Assembly (NCBI RefSeq): GCF_026241195.1
Contig: NZ_JAPFQO010000012.1
Location: 1 to 64,000, forward strand
Direction of reading: 5' to 3'
Origin: Pontibacter anaerobius
Lineage (GTDB): Bacteria; Bacteroidota; Bacteroidia; Cytophagales; Hymenobacteraceae
Length of the DNA: 64,000 nucleotides
The position numbers and the translations under genes were made by a program. Of this stretch, positions 54,008 through 61,429 are shown one piece after another (the stretch's first letter is position 1; the number at the start of each line of letters is the position of its first letter). The notes beneath the pieces were generated by a model that was given only the letters and a program-made list of their open reading frames with translations, had not been told where the DNA came from and made no database searches.

Positions 54008-54868
54008 TTACTTCTTCTTCGCTTCATACTTCACCTCTGCCACCACCGGGAAATGGTCCGACGGGAATAGACCGTTGGCATAGGTGTCTGTAAGTATACC
54101 ATATCGGGCAACTTTGAAATCTGAAGAAAGCCAGATGTGGTCGATGCGCTCGTCGGTGTGGCGGTTGGCCTCAAAACCATTGAAGGTTCCGCGCGGGGCG
54201 TAGCGCTTGTCGGCCAGTTGGAAGGCTGGTGTTAGGTTGCTGCCGGTGCTCATGGCTGTATACTTCTCATCCTTCTGGCTGAAGTTGAAGTCGCCGGCAA
54301 GTATAACAGGCGCTTTTCCGGCTATCTCTTTTATCTTCTGCTGAATCAGCTTTACGCTCTCAGTTCTGGCCTTTTCGCCGCGGTGGTCGAAGTGTACGTT
54401 GAACAGGTAAAACGTATAGCCGGTAGTCTGGTCTCTGAACTCGCCCCAGGTACACACGCGCGGGAAATCGGCATCCCAGCCCTTGCCCGGTTTCTCAGGA
54501 GTTTCGGAGAGCCAGAAGTGGCCCTGCTTCTCTAGTTTATACTTATCTTTCTTGTAGAAAACAGCCGCATACTCACCGGCCTGCTTGCCATCGTCGCGGC
54601 CCACGCCAATGTGGCCGTAACCCGGCAAGGCCTTTGCCATACCCTCCAGCTGGTGGTGCTGCACCTCCTGCGTCCCGAAAATATCGAAGTCATGGAACTG
54701 CACTAGGTCAGCGATAACAGGCAGGCGCTTGTTCCAGGCGTTTACGGTGTCGCTCTTATTGTCGTAACGGATGTTGTAGGTGGCTACGCGCATGGTATGG
54801 GTTTGGGCAAGTACGGAGGTGCTGCAGAACAGCAGCAGCAGGCTGGCCAGGTATAAAGCTTTGGTCAT
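54008..54868 (-). CDS. Secreted endonuclease/exonuclease/phosphatase-family protein
   Basis: Exported hydrolase of 286 residues of the EEP fold. The signal peptide ends at about 21 (VLAQT). Family motifs are complete: RVATYNIRYD at the mature start, FGTQEV with the metal-binding Glu, NVHFDHRGEKAR, ILAGDFNFS, and the C-terminal RIDHIWLS and SDHFPVVAEV with the catalytic His. Secreted members act on phosphodiesters, phosphoinositides, sphingomyelin or extracellular DNA; which applies cannot be told. Confidence 0.9.
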   Translation of the reverse strand: MTKALYLASLLLLFCSTSVLAQTHTMRVATYNIRYDNKSDTVNAWNKRLPVIADLVQFHDFDIFGTQEVQHHQLEGMAKALPGYGHIGVGRDDGKQAGEYAAVFYKKDKYKLEKQGHFWLSETPEKPGKGWDADFPRVCTWGEFRDQTTGYTFYLFNVHFDHRGEKARTESVKLIQQKIKEIAGKAPVILAGDFNFSQKDEKYTAMSTGSNLTPAFQLADKRYAPRGTFNGFEANRHTDERIDHIWLSSDFKVARYGILTDTYANGLFPSDHFPVVAEVKYEAKKK

Positions 54869-54920
54869 TATCGTTATTGGTTTGGTTTAAGTATGAATTT
54901 GTTTTTGGATAGTAGATCAT

Positions 54921-55090
54921 CCCCCCTTCAAAAGCAGGGTCGTTTCATTCTAAAAAAATAGACTCAATAATTACTGTCATTCTGTAAATAATCTTGGTAG
55001 AAAGTGTGATAAGCTGTTGCTACTGGCTCACAAGATCCTTTCAGGATGACAAAAAAGAGAGAATGAAACGGCCCTGCCTTCAAAGGGGGC
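54921..55090. mobile_element. MITE-like inverted-repeat element, 170 bp
   Basis: A 31 bp arm at 54921-54951 is matched by its reverse complement at 55060-55090 at 26 of 31 positions, and three of the mismatches still pair as G-U in RNA. Nested inside are TGTCATTCTG (54977-54986) and CAGGATGACA (55043-55052), which pair at 9 of 10 positions, and TCTTG/CAAGA. No open frame. It resembles a non-autonomous miniature element or a large structured repeat; no transposase is present in the window and no clear target-site duplication is visible. Confidence 0.6.
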
Positions 55091-55106
55091 TTTTTATTCT
55101 CACATG

Positions 55107-55210
55107 CTGGCGCGGGTTTGTAACCCGTGTCTCACTATAACGTCGGATTTGCAATCCGGCTGGGCCAGAGGCCCAACTATAGCCAGTCACGAGTGTGGAC
55201 ACTCGCGCCA
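55107..55210. repeat. Array of four consecutive perfect short hairpins
   Basis: In a row: TGGCGCGGGTT-TGT-AACCCGTGTC (55107-55131), CGGATT-TGC-AATCCG, TGGGCC-AGA-GGCCCA, and GTCACGAGTGT-GG-ACACTCGCGCCA (55186-55210). The first and last are the TGGCGC...GTGTC family in opposite orientations, so the array itself is bounded by an inverted pair. It lies between the EEP gene and priA. Confidence 0.75.
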
Positions 55211-55400
55211 TTACAAAAGAATGTATCAGAATGAAAATAGCATTCCTTTCAAAGGGAAGACAATCGCTTACGAAAAAGTCATCCAGAGCTTAAGTTAAGC
55301 TTTTTACCCAAGGCCACCAAAGTATAAACCCGCCACCTTTGGCTTCGCACTTTTCATCATTTTTTTACGACCTTTGTACTTATTAAAAGTATAAACACCC

Positions 55401-57932
55401 TTGTCTGAGCTACTGAACTTTAATTACCCGCCGGAGCCGGCCACCGATCGCGTCACGCTGTTTGCCGACGTGATTCTGCCCCTGCCCCTGCCCAAGCTGT
55501 ACACCTACCGCATCCCTTACGAGATGAACGATGAGGTGTCGGTGGGCGTGCGGGTGATTGTGCAGTTTGGCTCTAAGAAGGTACTGAGCTGCATCGTAGC
55601 CGATGTCCACGAAAATGCCCCGGCCGATTACCAGGCCAAGTATATCCTGGATGTACTGGATGATAAACCGATCATTACGGCTCCGCAGCTTAAGCTTTTC
55701 AAGTGGATCGCGGATTACTACATGTGCACGCTCGGCGAGGTGATCAACGCCGCCCTGCCCTCAGCGCTCAAGCTCAGCAGCGAGTCGAGGATACAGCTGC
55801 ACCCGCACTACAACCCTGAGGAAGACGAGCTTATACTTGCCCCGCAGGAGGAGAAGATCATTTTTGCGCTGCAGAACAACCAGGCCCTCACCTTTACGGA
55901 GGTAGGCAACCTGCTACAGCTCAAGAGCTATCATAAGTTTATCAAGTCGCTCATCCAAAAAGAGGCGATCATTATTTTTGAGCAGGTGAGCGATAAGTTC
56001 TCGCCCAAGGTGGTGAAGAAATTACGCATTACAGAGCATTTTGTGCAGGAAGAGGGCCTGCTGGAGGAGCTGTTTAACCAGCTCACGCCGCAGCCCAAGC
56101 AGCTCGATATTCTGCTCAACTACCTGCAGCTCGTGCCCGTGCACCAGGACATTAACCTGAACTACCGCGGCATCGAGAAAAGTGCTCTGACCAACAATCC
56201 GCACCTGTCGACCTCGTCCATCAACACGCTCATCAAGAAAGGCGTGCTGGAGCAGTTCGACCAGATCGTGTCGCGCTTCCCGATGGAGCATGACAACCAG
56301 CAGCTGCCCATGGCGCTGTCGGAGCACCAGCTGCAGGCCAAAGATGAGATCCTGGGCCTGTTTAAAGAGAAGGAAACCGTGCTGCTGCACGGCGTAACGG
56401 GCAGCGGCAAAACCGAAGTATACATTGACCTGATCAAACACGCCCTGGACAGCGGCGGACAGGTTTTATACTTGCTGCCCGAAATCGCCCTGACTGCCCA
56501 GATCGTAACGCGCCTGATGAAAGTTTTCGGCGACAAGCTGGGCATCTACCATTCCAAGTTCTCCGACAACGAGCGCGCCGAAGTATGGCAGGGCGTGCTT
56601 TCAGGACGTTTCCAGGTAGTGATTGGCGTACGTTCGTCTATTTTTCTGCCCTTCCACGATTTGTCGTTGGTGATTGTGGATGAGGAGCACGAGCCTAGTT
56701 ATAAGCAGTACGACCCGGCCCCACGCTACAACGCCCGCGAAACGGCGCTGATGATGGCGCACCTGCAAGGGGCGAAGACTTTGCTGGGCTCTGCCACGCC
56801 CTCCATCGAGAGTTACTACAACTGCAAGACCGGCCGCTGGGGTTTGGTAAGTATGACCAAGCGCTTCGGGGAGGCCAAACTACCTGAGATAGAGCTGGTG
56901 GACACACGCCGCGAGCAGCAGCGCAAGAACATGCACAGCCACTTCTCAGCCAAATTGCTGCAGGATATCGAGGAGCGGCTGAAGCGACACGAGCAGGTGA
57001 TCCTGTTCCAGAACCGCCGTGGCTACGCCCCTTTCATCAGCTGCGACGAGTGCTCCTGGATACCCAAGTGTAAGTTCTGCGCCGTGAGCCTCTCCTACCA
57101 CAAGTATAACAACGAGCTGCGCTGCCACTACTGCGGCTACCACGAGCGCATGCCCCACGACTGCCCCGCCTGCGGTGCCACCACGCTCAGAAGTATGGGC
57201 TTCGGCACGGAGAAGGTAGAAGACGAGCTGAAACTTATGCTGCCCAATGCCGAGGTGCAGCGCATGGACCTGGACACCACCAAGAAGAAAAACAGCTACC
57301 AGCAGATTATATCGGATTTTGAGAGTGGCCGCACCAACGTGCTGGTAGGCACCCAGATGGTAACCAAGGGCCTCGACTTTAAAAACGTGAGCCTGGTGGG
57401 AATATTAAATGCCGACACCATCATCAACTTCCCCGATTTCCGGGCGCATGAGCGTGCCTACCAGCTGTTTGTGCAGGTAAGCGGGCGCGCCGGGCGCAAG
57501 GGCAAGCCGGGTTCGGTCATCATCCAGACCCGCGATCCGCTACAACCCATTTTCAACAAGGTGCGCAGCAACGATTACCAGACGCTGTACGAGCACGAGA
57601 TAGAGGAACGCATGCGTTTCGGTTACCCACCATTTACGCGCATGATCCGCATCACCGTGAAGCATGCCGATGATAAGATAACAGAGAATGCCGCCATCGT
57701 GCTGGCCAAAGATCTGACTGACCGCATGGGCAAGCAGCAGGTGCTGGGGCCGGAGGTGCCGTACATCTTCAAGATCCGCAACCTGTTCCTGCAAGAGATC
57801 CACATCAAGCTGCCCCGCGACACCACGAACCTGAAATCTGCCAAAGGCCAGATCGCGCAGGCCATCTTTAACCTGAAGCTTTTGTCGGATTTTAAAGGGA
57901 TAAGAGTAGTGGCCGATGTGGACCCGGTTTAG
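55401..57932 (+). CDS. priA: Primosomal replication protein N' (PriA helicase)
   Basis: DNA helicase of 843 residues that restarts stalled replication forks. The N-terminal 3'-DNA-binding domain opens with FADVILPLPLPKLYTYRIP in parts. Walker A GVTGSGKTE starts at about 331, and the DExH box is VDEEHEPSYKQ. The cysteine-rich zinc insert (about 547-590) has CDECSW, CKFCAV, CHYCGY and CPACGA pairs. Motifs V and VI follow in VLVGTQMVTKGLDF and VSGRAGRKG. The start is TTG at 55401; no ATG lies close to the conserved beginning. Preceded by an AAGTATA-containing AT-rich leader. Confidence 0.94.
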   Translation: MSELLNFNYPPEPATDRVTLFADVILPLPLPKLYTYRIPYEMNDEVSVGVRVIVQFGSKKVLSCIVADVHENAPADYQAKYILDVLDDKPIITAPQLKLFKWIADYYMCTLGEVINAALPSALKLSSESRIQLHPHYNPEEDELILAPQEEKIIFALQNNQALTFTEVGNLLQLKSYHKFIKSLIQKEAIIIFEQVSDKFSPKVVKKLRITEHFVQEEGLLEELFNQLTPQPKQLDILLNYLQLVPVHQDINLNYRGIEKSALTNNPHLSTSSINTLIKKGVLEQFDQIVSRFPMEHDNQQLPMALSEHQLQAKDEILGLFKEKETVLLHGVTGSGKTEVYIDLIKHALDSGGQVLYLLPEIALTAQIVTRLMKVFGDKLGIYHSKFSDNERAEVWQGVLSGRFQVVIGVRSSIFLPFHDLSLVIVDEEHEPSYKQYDPAPRYNARETALMMAHLQGAKTLLGSATPSIESYYNCKTGRWGLVSMTKRFGEAKLPEIELVDTRREQQRKNMHSHFSAKLLQDIEERLKRHEQVILFQNRRGYAPFISCDECSWIPKCKFCAVSLSYHKYNNELRCHYCGYHERMPHDCPACGATTLRSMGFGTEKVEDELKLMLPNAEVQRMDLDTTKKKNSYQQIISDFESGRTNVLVGTQMVTKGLDFKNVSLVGILNADTIINFPDFRAHERAYQLFVQVSGRAGRKGKPGSVIIQTRDPLQPIFNKVRSNDYQTLYEHEIEERMRFGYPPFTRMIRITVKHADDKITENAAIVLAKDLTDRMGKQQVLGPEVPYIFKIRNLFLQEIHIKLPRDTTNLKSAKGQIAQAIFNLKLLSDFKGIRVVADVDPV

Positions 57933-58143
57933 GCTGGTTAATCACAAGCTCCTATACTTATCAAGCTTATTTTACAGCGGTTGAAGAAACCTACCTACAT
58001 AGGACTATAAATTTAAAGGTATGCGTATGACTGTAGCGGTTGCTTTGAAAGTATAAGCCTCTCCGTTCTGTTAGCTACGCGATAAAAAAATATTTTTTTA
58101 GTATCCATAACAACCTTCTGCAAACCCCTCGCGTAAATATAGA

Positions 58144-58215
58144 TACCTTTGGCTAAAAGTTGAGAACCTGAAAGTCTGATTGTTCAGAAGGAACAGTATA
58201 GACTTTCAGGTTTTT
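58144..58215 (+). ncRNA. Candidate small structured RNA or elaborate terminator
   Basis: TACCTTTG at 58144-58151 matches the -7 element. Some 14 bases later comes a perfect 13 bp stem, AACCTGAAAGTCT (58165-58177) with AGACTTTCAGGTT (58200-58212), enclosing an inner TGTTC/GAACA hairpin, and it ends in T5. A transcript of about 55-60 nt could start and end here. Alternatively it is the shared terminator between priA and the small minus-strand gene. Confidence 0.35.
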
Positions 58216-58234
58216 CCTTTCTATACCTCCCCTT

Positions 58235-58417
58235 CTATTCCGGCTTTTCCTTCTTAAAAATCAGGAACAAATAAATTGTACCAAAAATCAGGAAAACCAC
58301 CAATAGGATAATATCCATAGTGGAGTAATTTCCGGTGTATACCCTGTAGCCATTAAGGCCTGCAAACACAAAACAGGCAATGGCCATAAATACACGGTAA
58401 ATTTTACGATTCTTCAT
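58235..58417 (-). CDS. Small two-helix membrane protein of unknown function
   Basis: A 60-residue protein: basic MKNRKIYR start, transmembrane helices at about 7-24 and 34-53, and a charged KKEKPE tail. I do not recognise a family. The topology, ATG start and an intergenic position that fits the gene support it being real. The region upstream (58472-58500) holds a tandem repeat of TTGTAAAGTATAC. Conservation was not checked. Confidence 0.55.
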   Translation of the reverse strand: MKNRKIYRVFMAIACFVFAGLNGYRVYTGNYSTMDIILLVVFLIFGTIYLFLIFKKEKPE

Positions 58418-58471
58418 GAGCTAAAAATATGATTATAGAAGAGCTGTTTTAAGTTGCCGCTTTTCTTTTTG

Positions 58472-58500
58472 TTGTAAAGTATACTAGTTGTAAAGTATAC
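58472..58500. repeat. Two tandem copies of TTGTAAAGTATAC, period 16
   Basis: The 13-mer occurs at 58472-58484 and 58488-58500, separated by TAG. It contains the palindrome GTATAC and the window's iterated word. It lies between the DASS transporter 3' end and the small membrane protein start, so it could be a regulatory site for the latter. Confidence 0.5.
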
Positions 58501-58572
58501 AATTATTTAATCTGAGCAAGTAAAGTAAAGCAGGTTTATACTTTCCGATCAGGCGTTTACTCACCCTTTTTG

Positions 58573-60012
58573 TTATCCCATCATGTAAAGCAATACCCAT
58601 GCGGTTATAAGCAACGTGCCTAGTAAGTTCAGCACAAAACCAGCCCGCACCATCTGGCCAATGGGTACCTGTTTGCTGCCGTACACAATGGCGTTTGGCG
58701 GTGTAGCCACAGGCAGCATAAAAGCCATACTACAGGCTACCACCACGCCCAGCACCGGGTACAGCAGCGGAAGTTCCAGCCCGTGCAGCACACCAATAAT
58801 AATGGGTACGAAGGTGATGGCAATAGCAGTGTTGGAGCTAACTTCCGTCAGCATCAGCACCAGGAAAACCAATACCAGCACCAGCAGCGCCTGTTGCTCA
58901 GGGTCTACGAAGGTAGTAATACTGCGCCCGATTATATCAGCAAGCCCGGAACTTACCACCAGTTGCCCCAGCGCCATCCCCCCGCCGAAAAGCAGAATCG
59001 TGTCCCAGTCTATCTTTACCAGGTCTTCGGCGGTGAGTGTGCCTTGGCCTTTGTTCTCGCGCCCCGGCGGAATAAGGAAAAGCAGTAGGGCTGCCAACAC
59101 GGCTACGGTGCTTTCGGCAAAGTAAGTGCTCATAAAGGCATACGCCTCCTCCATCTCCAGCAAATTGAACACGCCCGGTGCCAGCCAAAGTATAACGGCC
59201 AGGGTAAAAACACCCATCGTTACCATTTCTCCTTTGCGCAGTTTTTCTTTTTGGCGCTGCCGCTCGGCCACATACGCCTGCACAAGGTGCCTGTCATAAA
59301 CACCTTTGCTCAGGAAATAACGCATGTACAGCAGCATGGCGCCATACATGCTCAGCGAGATAGGCAGCGCCAGGTACATCCACTGCAAAAAGTCGATGCG
59401 GATGCCCTCCTGGGCCAGGTAATTTACACCGATCAGGTTAGGCGGAGATCCAATAATGGTGCTGATGCCCCCAATGGAGGCGCTGTAGGCAATGCCCAGC
59501 AGAAAGTACACGGATGAGCTTTTCCCCTGCTCCGGCGGACAAATCAACTGTGTAACGCCCAGCATGAGCGGCAGCAGCATGGCCACCGTCACGGAGTTGC
59601 TCACCCACATCGACAGCACATAGGATACCACCGAGAAACCTAAAAAAAGCCGGAACAGGCTTTGCTGAAAAAAAGGGCGGGAAAGTATAAACAGGGCGAT
59701 TCGCTTGTCCAGGCCGTGGCGAGTCATGGAGCGGGCCAGCAAAAAGCTCCCGATAAAGAGCAGAATAACAGGGTGGCCCAGGTTCTGGAAGGCATTCTCT
59801 ATCTCGGCTATGCCCAGCATAACTGCCACCAGCACACCCAGAAAAGCTGTCATGGAAAGCGGAATTACCTCCGCCATCCAAAACACCACACAAAAAGACA
59901 TGATGGTAGCCACCATGCGCGCTTCGTAATTTAGAACAGGGGTGAGGAGCCATACAAGCAGTGCCAGCAGTGGCGCTACCACCATACCAATATTTCTACG
60001 CGTGAGGGACAT
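58573..60012 (-). CDS. SLC13/DASS-family sodium:anion (dicarboxylate) symporter
   Basis: Inner-membrane transporter of 479 residues with about twelve hydrophobic segments in two inverted repeats. The DASS motifs are present: the first Ser-Asn-Thr-like site in WVSNSVTVAMLLP (about 134-146) and the matching one in EVSSNTAIAITFVP (about 366-379). The nearby ASIGGISTIIGSPPNLIG (about 178-195) and the C-terminal PVATPPNAIVYGS (about 423-435) are the family signature. Likely takes up di- or tricarboxylates such as succinate or malate with Na+; sulfate is possible in some relatives. Confidence 0.93.
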   Translation of the reverse strand: MSLTRRNIGMVVAPLLALLVWLLTPVLNYEARMVATIMSFCVVFWMAEVIPLSMTAFLGVLVAVMLGIAEIENAFQNLGHPVILLFIGSFLLARSMTRHGLDKRIALFILSRPFFQQSLFRLFLGFSVVSYVLSMWVSNSVTVAMLLPLMLGVTQLICPPEQGKSSSVYFLLGIAYSASIGGISTIIGSPPNLIGVNYLAQEGIRIDFLQWMYLALPISLSMYGAMLLYMRYFLSKGVYDRHLVQAYVAERQRQKEKLRKGEMVTMGVFTLAVILWLAPGVFNLLEMEEAYAFMSTYFAESTVAVLAALLLFLIPPGRENKGQGTLTAEDLVKIDWDTILLFGGGMALGQLVVSSGLADIIGRSITTFVDPEQQALLVLVLVFLVLMLTEVSSNTAIAITFVPIIIGVLHGLELPLLYPVLGVVVACSMAFMLPVATPPNAIVYGSKQVPIGQMVRAGFVLNLLGTLLITAWVLLYMMG

Positions 60013-60087
60013 AGCTATACTTTAGCTTTTGCAAACAAGACAACTTCTCCTGAAAGTATAGGGAACGGTGGCAGAGGTGCCGCCGCT

Positions 60088-60621
60088 TTAGGCCTTCAGG
60101 TAACGCTCCCGGATAATTTTCTGGTGATGCACCTCGTGCCCAAGTATAACATAGCCCAGCGCCCGAACGCTTGCCTCCATGCCATTGGCAGTGCCTTTCT
60201 GCTGCAGCGCCTCTTCATCAAAGCTCTTAAAAAGCTCAATAGTGGCTGTGCGCAGCGAAGTATACTCTGCAATAATGGAGTTGATGTCGCGGGAATTAGC
60301 TTTGGAGTACTGCGTGTACAGGTTCTCATCAAAACCCGGCAGGTCGGTTTTATCGTGACGGGCGAAGCGCAGGGCACGGTACGAGAAGATGCGCTCGGCA
60401 TCCATCAGGTGCACCATAAGCTCCTTGATCGTCCATTTGCCTGGCTCGTAGCTGTAGTGCAGTTGCTCCTCCGTGAGCCCCTGCACCATGCCGGTAATGA
60501 ACACGTAGCTTGCCGTCAGCCCCTCTATCAGATCCTCGGTTTGAGCCTGTTGGATATAGTTGGCCATGTAGCCGGTGTACTCGCCCGGTGCTGGCGGTGT
60601 TATGATTGGTTGCGTTTGCAT
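60088..60621 (-). CDS. DinB-family putative metal-dependent hydrolase
   Basis: Four-helix-bundle protein of 177 residues of the DinB/YfiT group. The three metal-binding histidines of the family are represented by His in LMVHLMDAERIF (about 72) and the pair in LGHEVHHQKII (about 161-165). WTIKELMVHLMDAE and the preceding YEPGKW are characteristic. The group includes thiol-S-transferases that use bacillithiol, so a link with ypdA is possible, but the context here is only the DASS gene downstream on the same strand. The substrate is not known. Confidence 0.88.
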   Translation of the reverse strand: MQTQPIITPPAPGEYTGYMANYIQQAQTEDLIEGLTASYVFITGMVQGLTEEQLHYSYEPGKWTIKELMVHLMDAERIFSYRALRFARHDKTDLPGFDENLYTQYSKANSRDINSIIAEYTSLRTATIELFKSFDEEALQQKGTANGMEASVRALGYVILGHEVHHQKIIRERYLKA

Positions 60622-60704
60622 GCCTCAGTATCAATAAGTATAGATGCAAGGTACGAATTTATACTATATAGTGGTTAAGGGGAGTATAGCTGCTTGTTAT
60701 CCGT

Positions 60705-61335
60705 AGTTTATACTTTGGATACCTTCATAGCTGTCAGTTTATCCTTTAGCCGCTGCTTCCTGCCCTTTCTAGCTACCGTTCATCCTCACTCTTACGAGCT
60801 TCTTGTTTAATCCCCTCCTGCGCAAGACTCCAGACTTGTGTCTTATAATGATGTTGAGTTGGTAACGCAACTGGCTTGAAAAGCCATACCTGGTACTTTG
60901 GTTATTCTCATACTCCCGCTGTTCCAGACTTCCTAGTCCGCGTGAGCCATACTTATACTTCCCTAGCTTCGGCTTCCTGCAACTAGAACCAAGCTATACT
61001 TACTAGCTGCTGTTTATCCGCAGTCTTACAAACCTATCGTTTCATTTCTGGCTTTGGCTCCCTCCAGCCCGGGAGGGCTCGTCTTCCCGCATCGCGCTGG
61101 GAGCTTTTCCTTTGCTCCTGCGTCGCAATGCCTCGCTACCGCTCGGCACCGGAAAAACTCCAAAGGCGCTCAACGGAAAAACTGGGATCAGATTCGATAG
61201 CTACAGTCATTGCTATAGAACAAGTCTGATTCCCCTCCTCGGAGGGGAAGGGGTGGGTTAATCGTTCCTTAGCTCTAAACTCTTAACTTCCAGTAAGGGG
61301 CAGGGATGGTTGGATCCGGTACAACAGAAAATCCT
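60705..61335 (+). repeat. Composite hairpin-rich intergenic repeat, copy 6 (variant A)
   Basis: Order: TATACTT words, the TGCGC...GTGTC hairpin (60817-60842), GAGTTGG...CAACT, GGCTT/AAGCC, GACT-TCCT-AGTC, core and variant A (61050-61134 is identical over 85 nt to copy 3), the AGGCGCTC segment, CCCCTCC/GGAGGGG, and the GGATGGTTGGATCCGG end block. On the minus strand it follows the M14 gene and precedes the DinB-like gene. Confidence 0.87.
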
Positions 61336-61372
61336 GTGGACCCTATTATCCTATTCATACTGGCCAAACACA

Positions 61373-61407
61373 AAAATCCCCTGCTCTTTTAGAGAACAGG
61401 GGATTTT
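61373..61407 (-). terminator. Terminator of the M14 carboxypeptidase gene
   Basis: AAAATCCCCTG pairs perfectly with CAGGGGATTTT, with CTCT/AGAG extending the stem around TTTT. On the minus strand T5 follows. It lies between the gene and repeat copy 6. Confidence 0.85.
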
Positions 61408-61429
61408 CAGGTTATACCTTATACTTCTG

